Shown here: positions 1 to 8,239 of the stretch, one piece after another
How the letters are laid out: each line of letters opens with the position of its first letter
Position numbering within the stretch: the stretch's first letter is position 1
Assembly (NCBI RefSeq): GCF_003944705.1
Contig: NZ_RWIS01000004.1
Location: 248,001 to 312,000 of the forward strand
From: Hymenobacter metallilatus
GTDB taxonomy: Bacteria; Bacteroidota; Bacteroidia; Cytophagales; Hymenobacteraceae
DNA length: 64,000 bases
Direction: 5' to 3'
Notes under the pieces: model-generated
Seen by the model: the letters and a program-made list of their open reading frames with translations, nothing else
What the model was told of the DNA's origin: nothing
Databases searched by the model: none
Position numbers and translations under genes: made by a program

Positions 1-3000
1 ACGTAGCCCTCGAACTGGCCCTGCCGCCCAAAGCGGGGAAAACCCGTGGCCAGCCCCCAGCGGTAGCGCCCATCCCGGCGCCGTAAGCGGTACAGCACGC
101 TAAACGGCGCAAAGCTGACGGAGGCATCCTGAAACGTAGTGCGGGCGGCACTGACATCATCCGGATGAATGACGGTGAGCCAGCCCAGTCCCAGACCCTC
201 GGCCTCCGTCTGGCCGGTGTACTCATACCACTGCTGATTGATGTACACGCAGTTGCCGTCGGCGTTGGTCAGCCAGATCATAGCCGGTACGTTATCGGCC
301 ATCATGCGCAGGTACTGCTCACTTTTCTCCACCACCCGCCGGGCCCGCACCTGGTCGGTTACTTCATAGGCAAACACCAATACCCCATCCACAGCCCCGT
401 CGGCAGTGCGGCGGGCCTGGTAGGTGAAGGTAAAGTACAGATCCTCCAGGGGGCCGTGGGCGTGGCGGGCCAAGCGCAGGGGCAACTCCTGAAACACGAC
501 TGTCTCGCCCGTATGATACACCTGCCGCAAACTATCAATAATGGTGGTACCGGCCAGCTCGGGCATGGCCTCCAGCACCGGTTTGGCCAGTAGCTCCCGG
601 CCGGGAAAGATGCGCTGGTAGGCGGGGTTAACAAGCTGGAAGGTCCAGTCGGGCCCGTCGAGGATGGCAATGGGTGCCGGAGCCTCCATAAACAGTGTTT
701 CCAGCAACCGGCGCTGCCAGTCGGCTTCCTGCTGGGCCTCCACCTGCGCTGTAATATCACTTATCAGGGTGTAGATACCGTGTACCTCACCGCTCTGTAT
801 ATCTGGCACGTAGCTGATATGCACATACTTGGTAAAGCCTTCCCGGTAAGGCATACGGGCCTCAAAGTCGAGCCGCTCCCCCTGCAGAGCCCGCCGGAGG
901 TAGCCCGCAACACTTTGGTAGGCCTGCGCCCCAATAACTTCCCGCACCGACAGCCCCAGCGTGTCTTCGGGTTTGCGGTTAAACCAGGTTTCGTAGCCGT
1001 AATTGACAAAGCGGTACCGCTCCTCTTTATCCAGGTAGCTGATCAGTACCGGTAAAGAATCGGTGATAAGCTGGAGCCGATGGGCGGCAGCCTCACTGGT
1101 TTGCCGGGCCCGTACCTGTTCACTGATGTCGGTGGCTACTACGGCCAGAGCCGTCACCTGCCCCTGGGCATCCCGCAGTGGGTGGTACACAAAGTTGACG
1201 TACAGGGTAAGCAGCTGCCCCTGGTGCTGCACTTGCAGGGGCAGTTCCAGGGCGGTGAAGGGTTGCCCGGTACGCATTACTTCACTCATTCGCTCCTCCA
1301 CGCCCTGGCTCCGGAATTCCGGCACTACCTCAAACAGCGGTTTTCCCAGCATTTGTGCCTCGGTGCGCCCCCAAATGGCTTGCAAACCGGGGTTGCACAC
1401 CTCCACCAGGTACCGGGGCCCCGAAAACACGCCAATGGCTACGGGAGCCTGCTCAAACACCCGCTGCAGCTGCTGCTGTTGGGCCTCGTGCTGCCGCCGC
1501 GCCAGCACCCGCTCGGTTACGTTAGAAGCAAACACGGAAATACCCGCGGGCTGGCCGGCTTCCTGAAACTGCTGATAGGTGAAGTCGAAATAGGTTTCCT
1601 GGGCGGGCTTCCCACTGGCCTGCTCAATCATGAGCAGCTGCTCATAACCGAAATACGTTGTGCCCGTGCGGTACACCCGGTCAAGGAGTGCCAGAAACCC
1701 ATGCTCCACCGCCTCGGGCTGCAGCTCGGCAATGGTACGGCCCCGCTGCAGGCGTTCTGGAAACAAGGCCTGGTAAGCCGGGTTGAAATAATCCAGCCGG
1801 TGCTCCGGCCCCCGCAGGATGCATACAGCTGCCGGCGTCAGCTCAAAAAGCTGATAAAAGGTGTCGCGCTGGGTAGCCAGCTGCCGGGCTGCGGCCAGCA
1901 CTTCCTGCTGGGCCGCCTCGGCCCGCCGATGCGTAAGCACCTTCTCGGTGGTATCGAGGATAAAGGCCAGAATACCGTGCGTGTCACCCTGTGCATCGCG
2001 CAGGGGTTGGTAAATGAAGTCGATGTAGCGCGCTTCCTTCTGGCCGGTAGCCGGGTTGATGAGCTCCAGGGGCGTTTCAGTACCAGTAAACGATTTGCCG
2101 GTGGCGTATACCTGATCCAGCAGCCGGGTAAAGCCCTGCTCGGCTACTTCAGGCAGGGCCTCCGCCACCGTGAGGCCCAGGCGGGCCCGGTTGCCGGTGA
2201 GGTGCTGGTAGCTGGTGTTGAAGAAGGAATACCGGTGCTCAGGCCCCTCCAGCGTGGCTACCGAAGCTGGCACCTGTCCCAAAATCTGGAGGAGCTGCTG
2301 CTGCTGGCGCTGCACCTGCTGGCGCTGGTTTTCAGTTTCCTCCAGCGAATCGGCCAGCAGGCGGGTACGCACCAGCACCCGCGCCTCCAGCTCCTGGTTG
2401 AGCTGTTGCAGCGTCAGGTGGGCTTGTTGCAGTTCCTGGGTATGAGAGTGGGCCAGGTGGTTGGCGCTGTGCAGCTCCTGGTTTGCGGCGGCCAGCTCCT
2501 CGTTCAGCTGCTTTGTACGCACCTCCTGCTCCACCACCCGCTGGTGGGCCACTACCAGGTCAGTTACATCGTAGGCAAATCCCAATACGCCTACTATTGC
2601 CCCATGCTGGTTGCGACGGGCTTGGTAAATGAAATGGTAGCACCGTTGGGCCGGCCCCTGGCGGCTGTCGGAAGCCTCAGCCAGGGGTATCCGTATTTCC
2701 CGCAGTTGGTACGACTCTCCGGTGCGGTACACATGGTTGAGTAGCGGAACGAGCGGGTGGCCCGCCAGCTCGGGCAGCGCCTCCGCTACGGGCCGGCCCT
2801 CCAGACTCTGGTTGCCGGCCAGGGCCTGGAAAGGTGGGTTCACGAACCGGAATACATGTTCCGGGCCTTCGAAAATGCAGATCAAGGCCGGAATTTGCTC
2901 CAGAACCTGATACAGGGGCCGGAGTGCCCCGGCTCCGGCCAGCGGCAGCTCGGCCGGGCCGGATTCGAAGCTAACCAGCAGTAGCCCCCCGCTACGCCGG

Positions 3001-3308
3001 ATAATGGCCTGCCCCGTAGCTCCTGGGTAAGTACCCGCCTGCCCCGTGGCATACACCTCCCGACACACTGCCTGAAAAGCGGCCTCAGCCAGCAGGCCGC
3101 CGGCGGCTTCCGGGGGCTGTACCGGGAGCTGCAGCAGGCGTTGGGCCACCGGGTTCAGGTATTGCCACGCGAAGGTGCTCCCGGCATCTTCTGGCCGCGC
3201 CAGCACTGGCCGTAGCAGGGCAATTCCCACGGCCGAAGCCTCCAGGATGGTCTGCAATACTTCCTGAGAAGATGCGGGAGATAATTCAGCAGGATGGGCA
3301 AACAGCAT
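1..3308 (-). CDS. Multi-PAS sensor protein, probable histidine kinase (C-terminus outside window)
   Basis: This reading frame is open from an ATG at 3308 (protein starts MLFAHPAELS) to the left edge, so about 1,102 residues are visible and the C-terminus is missing. It contains about eight consecutive PAS/PAC units. Each begins with a helix such as QILGQVPASVATLEGPEH or RVFEQAPVAIGVFSGP and ends in a PAC-type strand, and a coiled coil (NQELEARVLVRTRLLADS) follows the second unit. The last visible unit ends in RRRDGRYRWGLATGF. Such arrays in Bacteroidota normally end in HisKA and HATPase domains, but that part is not visible. No membrane segment or signal peptide is seen, so the protein is probably cytoplasmic. 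It is divergent from the kinase at 3988. The ligand is unknown. Confidence 0.85.
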   Translation of the reverse strand, partial: MLFAHPAELSPASSQEVLQTILEASAVGIALLRPVLARPEDAGSTFAWQYLNPVAQRLLQLPVQPPEAAGGLLAEAAFQAVCREVYATGQAGTYPGATGQAIIRRSGGLLLVSFESGPAELPLAGAGALRPLYQVLEQIPALICIFEGPEHVFRFVNPPFQALAGNQSLEGRPVAEALPELAGHPLVPLLNHVYRTGESYQLREIRIPLAEASDSRQGPAQRCYHFIYQARRNQHGAIVGVLGFAYDVTDLVVAHQRVVEQEVRTKQLNEELAAANQELHSANHLAHSHTQELQQAHLTLQQLNQELEARVLVRTRLLADSLEETENQRQQVQRQQQQLLQILGQVPASVATLEGPEHRYSFFNTSYQHLTGNRARLGLTVAEALPEVAEQGFTRLLDQVYATGKSFTGTETPLELINPATGQKEARYIDFIYQPLRDAQGDTHGILAFILDTTEKVLTHRRAEAAQQEVLAAARQLATQRDTFYQLFELTPAAVCILRGPEHRLDYFNPAYQALFPERLQRGRTIAELQPEAVEHGFLALLDRVYRTGTTYFGYEQLLMIEQASGKPAQETYFDFTYQQFQEAGQPAGISVFASNVTERVLARRQHEAQQQQLQRVFEQAPVAIGVFSGPRYLVEVCNPGLQAIWGRTEAQMLGKPLFEVVPEFRSQGVEERMSEVMRTGQPFTALELPLQVQHQGQLLTLYVNFVYHPLRDAQGQVTALAVVATDISEQVRARQTSEAAAHRLQLITDSLPVLISYLDKEERYRFVNYGYETWFNRKPEDTLGLSVREVIGAQAYQSVAGYLRRALQGERLDFEARMPYREGFTKYVHISYVPDIQSGEVHGIYTLISDITAQVEAQQEADWQRRLLETLFMEAPAPIAILDGPDWTFQLVNPAYQRIFPGRELLAKPVLEAMPELAGTTIIDSLRQVYHTGETVVFQELPLRLARHAHGPLEDLYFTFTYQARRTADGAVDGVLVFAYEVTDQVRARRVVEKSEQYLRMMADNVPAMIWLTNADGNCVYINQQWYEYTGQTEAEGLGLGWLTVIHPDDVSAARTTFQDASVSFAPFSVLYRLRRRDGRYRWGLATGFPRFGRQGQFEGY

Positions 3309-3987
3309 AACGGAAGGACAGGGCGGAGCCGTAACCAGGAATCTGCTGCCGGCTCAAATCAACTCAGGCAGCGAAAATACCAATGGGGTAAGCGGGCAGG
3401 GGCAAACTGGTGTGGTAGCGTGCCGAATTCCGGCGGGGCAAAGCGGCAGGGGCTCTTGGCAGTAGCAAGGTACCACGTTACGGCTGCCGGTGCAATGGCT
3501 CGCCCCAGCCGGTATGGCCCTCTGCCCTACCTGCGCACGCACTGGTTTCTCAGGCATGAGCTGCCGGCGGCCCTCCGGCAGCGCCGCCGCTCTACCAGCG
3601 GCATCAGCAGCTTCTGGCATCTCAGGATTGTTCCTGTTGCTGCTCCTGCCTGCACCGGGCGAACAGCGCCGACTCATGGGCACAACCCGGTAAGCGCCTG
3701 GCTCCTGTATAAGCCTGGAGCTGACTAAAAAGAACTACCTTACGCGCCGTATGCTGCTTGCTCTGCCCCTTCGGCCCTCCAGGCCGTAGCACCTGCCTAT
3801 CTGCTACTCCAGCTGGCAGTAACGACCAGGGGCTGATACGCTGTGTGAAAGGACCGGGTACCAGGCCCTGAGTGTTGGGGGTGCTTGGTGTACAGGAGCC
3901 CAGGCTAGCCGCTGGCCGAACCACTGCGCCGCCGGTTATGCACCCCCGCTTTTTTATCTTCCGGCGCTCCGCCGTTGTTTCCACCCC
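3309..3987. other. Long intergenic region between divergent sensor genes
   Basis: These 679 bases separate two divergently transcribed PAS sensor genes and must hold the promoters of both. The open frames here have arginine/glycine/serine-rich compositions typical of chance frames in GC-rich DNA, and I see no credible gene. I found no exact TAnnTTTG promoter, tRNA or strong long hairpin. Confidence 0.5.
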
Positions 3988-5964
3988 ATGTCTGCTACGT
4001 CAGTTCCTCTGCCTTTCCAGGCACTGCCCGCCCCCGACCTGCTAGCCGATTTGCTGGCCGTTTCCCTGACTGGCATCATCTACTACACGCCCCTCTACGA
4101 CCCGGCTGGCTCAGGCGAGATAGTGGACTTTATCTTCGAATATCTCAATCCTACGGCGCAGCGCATGATGAGTATGCCGGAACGTCCCGTCGTTACCCAC
4201 AACGAGCAGTGGCCCCACAGCAAGGCACACGGTACGTTTGCCTTTCATGTGGATGCGTATGTGAGCGGAGAGCCCCGGGAGTATAACATCAACTACCAGG
4301 CTGATGGCTACGACAACTACTACCGCCTAGCCGCCCGGCGCTCCGGCGACGGACTATGGGTGAGCTTCACTGATACGGCCGACCAGTCTCGCTCCCCAGT
4401 GGAAGTAGCGCTGCGGGAAAGCCAGACCCGGGAAAAATCGGCCCGTGCGGAAGCCGAAATTCAGCGCCAGCGGTTTTATGAGGTGCTTATGCAGCTACCC
4501 GCTCACGTGGCCGTACACGAGGGGCCCGAACTGGTATTTACCCTTGTGAACCCCCATTACCAGCGCGTTGCCAACGGGCGGGAGTTGCTGGGGCAGCCCA
4601 TCCGAACGGTGTGGCCGGAGTTGGCCGGTCAGGGTATTCTGGATGAGTTGGACCGGGTGTACCAAACCGGGGAGCCTTTTGTGGCGGCTGGGCTGCCGGT
4701 GCAAGTGGATTTCAAGCGAACGGGGCAGCTGGAACAGGCTTATTACGATTTCTTTTTCCTGGCCCTGCGCGACGCTCAGGACCAAATAACCGGGGTGCTC
4801 AATTTTTCCTACGATGTAACCAGCTCGGTGCGGGCACGCCAACAGATTGAACAGCTCAACCAAGAGTTGGAAACCCGGGTACAGGAGCGTACGGCCGCTC
4901 TGCAGGAAAGCGAAGCCCGGTTCCGCATCATGGCCGATGCCGCCCCCAACCAGGTATGGGCCGTCAACCCGGATACAACCATTCGGTACGCCAATCAGGC
5001 GTTCCTGGATTTTGTGGGCGTGAGCCTGGAGCAGTACATAACCCGAGGCTGGGCTAACTATTTACCAGCCGAAGAAATGGAACTGGCCCAAACCACCCTC
5101 GAAACGGCTATTCGCACACGTAGCTTGTACGTGCTGGAGCACCGTATGCGCCGCCACGATGGACAGTACCGCTGGCTGCTGGCCCAGGGTGCTCCCAGCT
5201 TCTATGCCAACGGCGAGCTGTACGGATACGTGGGCTCGGCAATTGACATCACCGAGCTCAAACAGGCCAACGAGCAGCTCACCCGCACCAATTCCGATCT
5301 GGACAATTTCATCTATACCGCCTCACACGACCTTAAGGCACCCATTTCTAATATTGAAGGCCTGCTCCATACGCTGCAGAGCGAGCTACCTGCTGAACAC
5401 CAGAACGCGGAGGTTGCCTACATCCTGAGCCTGATGCAGGACTCGGTAGACCGTTTTACCCGGACCATTGAGCACCTCACCGATGTGAGCAAGCTGCAAA
5501 AGGAGCACGACCAACCTCAGGTTCGGGTGGCGCTGGCCGACATAATTGAGGATGTACGCCTGGATCTGGCACCACTGTTACGCCAAACCGGTGGCCAACT
5601 GCAAGTGGAGGTGCAGGCTACTCCCACGGTACTGTTCACAAAGAAGAATCTTCGCTCGGTAGTATATAATCTGCTCAGCAATGCACTCAAGTATCACCAG
5701 CCCCAGCAGGCACCGCAGGTATGCATCCGTAGCTGGCAAGAAAGCGACTTTCACGTGCTGGAGGTACAGGACCAAGGCCTGGGAATAGACCTCAAGCGTG
5801 AGCAACAGCTATTTACCATGTTCCGCCGCTACCATACCCACGTGGGTGGCTCTGGCCTGGGCTTGTACATGGTGAAGCGCATGATAGAAAACGCGGGCGG
5901 AAGAATAGAAGTACAAAGTGATGTAGGCCAAGGGGCCACATTCCGGGTGTATTTCCCCCGCTGA
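3988..5964 (+). CDS. PAS-domain sensor histidine kinase
   Basis: This is a soluble hybrid-type sensor kinase of 658 residues that should autophosphorylate on a histidine and pass phosphate to a receiver. The order is PAS-like region (about 20-145), a second PAS (about 163-285, RFYEVLMQLPAHVAV), a short coiled coil, and a third PAS (about 315-432, MADAAPNQVWAVNPD). HisKA follows with the H-box ASHDLKAPISN (His447), then HATPase_c with N-box NLLSNALKYH and G-boxes DQGLGIDL and GGSGLGLYMVKRM. There is no transmembrane helix. Thirty-one bases downstream lies a single-domain response regulator, the likely phosphate acceptor. The architecture resembles the phytochrome/Rcp1 type without the phytochrome module. 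Confidence 0.93.
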   Translation: MSATSVPLPFQALPAPDLLADLLAVSLTGIIYYTPLYDPAGSGEIVDFIFEYLNPTAQRMMSMPERPVVTHNEQWPHSKAHGTFAFHVDAYVSGEPREYNINYQADGYDNYYRLAARRSGDGLWVSFTDTADQSRSPVEVALRESQTREKSARAEAEIQRQRFYEVLMQLPAHVAVHEGPELVFTLVNPHYQRVANGRELLGQPIRTVWPELAGQGILDELDRVYQTGEPFVAAGLPVQVDFKRTGQLEQAYYDFFFLALRDAQDQITGVLNFSYDVTSSVRARQQIEQLNQELETRVQERTAALQESEARFRIMADAAPNQVWAVNPDTTIRYANQAFLDFVGVSLEQYITRGWANYLPAEEMELAQTTLETAIRTRSLYVLEHRMRRHDGQYRWLLAQGAPSFYANGELYGYVGSAIDITELKQANEQLTRTNSDLDNFIYTASHDLKAPISNIEGLLHTLQSELPAEHQNAEVAYILSLMQDSVDRFTRTIEHLTDVSKLQKEHDQPQVRVALADIIEDVRLDLAPLLRQTGGQLQVEVQATPTVLFTKKNLRSVVYNLLSNALKYHQPQQAPQVCIRSWQESDFHVLEVQDQGLGIDLKREQQLFTMFRRYHTHVGGSGLGLYMVKRMIENAGGRIEVQSDVGQGATFRVYFPR

Positions 5965-5995
5965 TCTGCATCTACCACCATAAGTTATCTGCACA

Positions 5996-6406
5996 ATGCC
6001 CAAGCTCAGCTGCATCTTGCTGGTTGACGATGACACCACCACCAATTACCTAAACCGCAAACTGCTTGAACGCCTAGAAGTTGCCGACCACGTCCTGGTG
6101 GCCCTCAACGGCCAGGAGGCCTTGCAAGTACTGGCTACTGAGTGCGCCAAGGCCACTCCGGCCTGCCCGGCTCTGGTTTTACTGGATATCAATATGCCCC
6201 TGCTCGATGGCTTCGGCTTTCTGGCAGCCTATCAGCAACTGCCTTTGGCTACACAACAGTCGTTGGTTATTGTAATGCTTACAACTTCTGTTCACCCCCG
6301 TGACCTGCAGCGCCTGCAACAATTACCCGTGGCCGGTTTTCTTAATAAACCATTGAATGCTGCTAAAGTACAGCAGGTGCTGCACGATTATTTCTCGGGG
6401 CAATAG
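5996..6406 (+). CDS. Single-domain response regulator (Rcp1/CheY-like)
   Basis: A 136-residue stand-alone receiver domain with no output domain. The acidic pocket is VDDD (Asp11-13), the phosphoacceptor is Asp64 in VLLDINMP, the switch threonine is in MLTTS (about 95-99) and the conserved lysine is Lys118 in FLNKPL. The gene follows the PAS kinase at 3988 by 31 bases and is almost certainly co-transcribed with it. A receiver without a DNA-binding domain usually relays phosphate or binds a partner protein. That partner is not identifiable here. The long loop after Asp64 (DGFGFLAAYQQLP) is typical of Rcp1-like receivers paired with HisKA kinases. Confidence 0.93.
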   Translation: MPKLSCILLVDDDTTTNYLNRKLLERLEVADHVLVALNGQEALQVLATECAKATPACPALVLLDINMPLLDGFGFLAAYQQLPLATQQSLVIVMLTTSVHPRDLQRLQQLPVAGFLNKPLNAAKVQQVLHDYFSGQ

Positions 6407-6502
6407 CTCTAAATAGCCGTGGCACTGTTCTAATGGTGGGTAATAGAGCCTGAACAGTATTCCGCACGATACCACCGCTCTGTACGGGTGGGCGGGTAAT
6501 TT

Positions 6503-6598
6503 TTACCGCTTGGGCGCGCCTGGCCGGCGCATCAGGTAATGCCCGTGGCCAGAGGTGCCCTTGCCCGCCAAATGCAGCTCACCCGCTCCACGCAGCAT
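6503..6598 (-). CDS. Possible 31-residue protein (unrecognised)
   Basis: A short frame from ATG 6598 reads MLRGAGELHLAGKGTSGHG followed by HYLMRRPGAPKR and a stop. The frame extends upstream without ATG (KLPIPASEKA) into the terminator region of the tRNA cluster. The composition looks more protein-like than most chance frames here, but it could be a gene remnant. I do not recognise it. Confidence 0.25.
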   Translation of the reverse strand: MLRGAGELHLAGKGTSGHGHYLMRRPGAPKR

Positions 6599-6632
6599 GG
6601 CCTTTTCAGACGCCGGAATAGGCAACTTGCAC

Positions 6633-6663
6633 AAAAAAACCACTCAGCGCAGATGCTAAGTGG
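6633..6663 (-). terminator. Rho-independent terminator after tRNA cluster
   Basis: On the minus strand the stem CCACTTAGC / GCTGAGTGG (8 Watson-Crick pairs and one G-T) closes a 6-base loop and is followed by seven T residues. It lies 14 bases downstream of the tRNA-Arg 3' end and would end the three-tRNA transcript. Confidence 0.8.
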
Positions 6664-6676
6664 CTCATTATCAGCG

Positions 6677-6750
6677 TGGCCCCGATTGGATTCGAACCAA
6701 TGACCGGCTGCTTAGAAGGCAGCTGCTCTATCCAGCTGAGCTACGGGGTC
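6677..6750 (-). tRNA. tRNA-Arg (anticodon TCT)
   Basis: A 74-base cloverleaf can be folded: D-arm GCTC/GAGC, anticodon stem GCTGC/GCAGC with loop CTTCTAA (anticodon TCT, reads AGA), and T-arm ATTGG-TTCGAAT-CCAAT. The CCA end is not encoded. The acceptor is GACCCCG against CGGGGCC, which leaves an A2:C71 mismatch in an otherwise perfect stem. Confidence 0.93.
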
Positions 6751-6803
6751 AAAAACAAATAGCCGCCCGCCCCAGAGGTGGGCTGACGGCTATGCTGTTG
6801 GTG

Positions 6804-6877
6804 TCGGGGTGGCAGGATTCGAACCTGCGGCCTCCTGCTCCCAAAGCAGGCGCGATACCGGGCTACGCTACACCCCG
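6804..6877 (-). tRNA. tRNA-Pro (anticodon TGG)
   Basis: A 74-base cloverleaf with acceptor CGGGGTG/CACCCCG (C1:G72, usual for bacterial tRNA-Pro), anticodon loop TTTGGGA between CCTGC and GCAGG (anticodon TGG, reads CCN), and T-loop GTTCGAATC. CCA is not encoded. It is the middle gene of a Ser-Pro-Arg cluster. Confidence 0.94.
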
Positions 6878-6883
6878 AAAATG

Positions 6884-6960
6884 AATTAAGAATTAAAAAT
6901 TAAGGAATTAAAAAGGGCAGTATCTCCCATTTTTAATTCCTTAATTTTTAATTCTTAATT
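6884..6960. repeat. Perfect 31-bp AT-rich inverted repeat between tRNA genes
   Basis: Left arm 6884-6914 and right arm 6930-6960 are exact reverse complements (31 of 31), separated by a 15-base GC-richer loop (GGGCAGTATCTCCCA). The arms are built only from A/T-rich AATTAA-like words and contrast with the GC-rich surroundings. The element lies inside the tRNA transcript between tRNA-Ser and tRNA-Pro. It could be a processing hairpin, an attenuator or a small repeat element. Confidence 0.85.
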
Positions 6961-6968
6961 AAGAAATG

Positions 6969-7056
6969 CGGAGAGGGGGGGATTCGAACCCCCGGAAAAC
7001 TTTAGGTCTTCGGCAGTTTAGCAAACTACTGGTTTAAGCCACTCACCCACCTCTCC
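6969..7056 (-). tRNA. tRNA-Ser (anticodon GCT)
   Basis: An 88-base class II tRNA with acceptor GGAGAGG/CCTCTCC, anticodon stem GTAGT/ACTGC enclosing TTGCTAA (anticodon GCT, reads AGC/AGU), a long variable arm (CGAAGACCTAAAGTTTTCCG) and T-arm GGGGG-TTCGAAT-CCCCC. The discriminator base is G and CCA is not encoded. It is the first gene of the minus-strand tRNA cluster. Confidence 0.95.
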
Positions 7057-7085
7057 AGGTGGTTACTTTCCGGCTGAAAGGTGTG

Positions 7086-7114
7086 CAAATATACGAGGCG
7101 AATGGAGAAACAAA
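7086..7114 (-). promoter_or_regulatory. Bacteroidota-type promoter for the tRNA cluster
   Basis: On the minus strand TATATTTG (7086-7093) matches the TAnnTTTG -7 box. It is preceded by TTTG (7111-7114) at a 17-base spacing, matching the -33 box. Transcription would begin about 23 bases before the tRNA-Ser 5' end. Confidence 0.65.
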
Positions 7115-7246
7115 CCTTTTTCAAAAAAAATATCTTCCATCTTGCCACGGCAAACAGCGCAAAAAGGCCGGGTACCGGACCTCACTTGCGCTGCCGTTTG
7201 TCTGTACTCAGGTTGGTTGTATTTTGAACGCTAAGGGGTTACCGCC

Positions 7247-8239
7247 ATGCTAAACTGGGCGTACCAGATGGGCTGGCCCGAAGGGCTGGCGGTGGTATTT
7301 TTTTTTCTATTGTATCTCGGCTACGGATTCCGGACCCGGCGCTTGGCGGCCCCTCTGGGGCAGCGTGGCTGGCGGCTGGGCTGGAAGCTACTACTGCGAC
7401 TAACGTATTTTGCCTTGCTGGGAGCTGCCTTGCTGGGCCCGGCTTATGGCCTCACCCAAAATCCGGTGCGCACGGCTGGCAAGGATGTGTGGCTGCTGGT
7501 GGACCTTTCCCGCTCCATGAACGCGCCGGATGTAGCTCCCTCCCGGCTGCAGAAAGTGCAGGCCGAGCTGGCCACGCTCATTTCCCGCTTTCCGGCCGAC
7601 CGCCTGGGGCTGGTCGTGTTTGCCGGTGAGGCCTACGTGCAGTGTCCGCTTACCTACGACCAAGCGGCGCTGCAGCTTTTTGTAAGTACCCTGCATACCT
7701 CTCTGGTACCACCCGGCAGCACCGACCTGGCCCAGCCGCTGGAGCTGGTACTTACCCGCTTGAGCAATACCCCTACCCCAGACCTCACCAACAGTACAAC
7801 TCCGCCGCGGGCTACAGCCATTGTGCTCGTGACGGACGGGGAGGATTTTGGGGATAACCTGGAACCTACTGTGCGGGTACTGGCCCGCTCGGGAGCCAAG
7901 GTATTTACCGTGGGCGTAGGCACAGTTGAGGGCAGCCGGATTCCGCAAACGGGCGGGCGGGGCTACGTGCGCGACGCTAAGGGCCGGGAAGCCATAACCC
8001 GACTGGTTGCGGCTCCGCTGCGCAAACTTTCCGAGCAAACCGGGGGCCTGTATTTTGAGCTGACGGATCAGCGCAACGAGTTTCCGTTTTTGCTTAATGC
8101 GCTGAACCATGTGGAGGGCCAGGCGCAGCAGGTCCGCACCGTATCGGTGGCGGATAACCGCTACCGGTACCCCCTGCTGCTGGCTCTGGGCCTGATTGCG
8201 CTGGATATTCTTGTAACCGTAAAAGTGATTCGCCCGTGA
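7247..8239 (+). CDS. batB: BatB-like von Willebrand factor A membrane protein
   Basis: A 330-residue protein with N-terminal membrane helices (about 12-28 and 48-68), a VWA domain carrying the MIDAS motif DLSRS (about residue 86), and a C-terminal helix (LLLALGLIALDILVTV). This order is that of BatA/BatB proteins of the Bacteroides aerotolerance cluster, which act at the inner membrane in envelope stress resistance and probably bind partners through a metal ion. The start overlaps nothing upstream. A promoter-like pair TTTG (7197-7200) and TATTTTG (7220-7226) lies in front. The stop overlaps the GTG start of the TPR gene downstream. No batA or MoxR ATPase is present upstream, where tRNA genes sit instead. 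Confidence 0.85.
   Translation: MLNWAYQMGWPEGLAVVFFFLLYLGYGFRTRRLAAPLGQRGWRLGWKLLLRLTYFALLGAALLGPAYGLTQNPVRTAGKDVWLLVDLSRSMNAPDVAPSRLQKVQAELATLISRFPADRLGLVVFAGEAYVQCPLTYDQAALQLFVSTLHTSLVPPGSTDLAQPLELVLTRLSNTPTPDLTNSTTPPRATAIVLVTDGEDFGDNLEPTVRVLARSGAKVFTVGVGTVEGSRIPQTGGRGYVRDAKGREAITRLVAAPLRKLSEQTGGLYFELTDQRNEFPFLLNALNHVEGQAQQVRTVSVADNRYRYPLLLALGLIALDILVTVKVIRP

Noticed and set aside
1080..2744. Plus-strand open frame of 554 codons opposite the multi-PAS sensor
   Set aside because: The minus strand has repeated PAS motifs; the plus frame has none.
3294..3728. Open frames on both strands in the sensor intergenic region
   Set aside because: Arg/Ser/Gly-rich compositions without motifs, and both frames overlap each other. 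Treated as non-coding.
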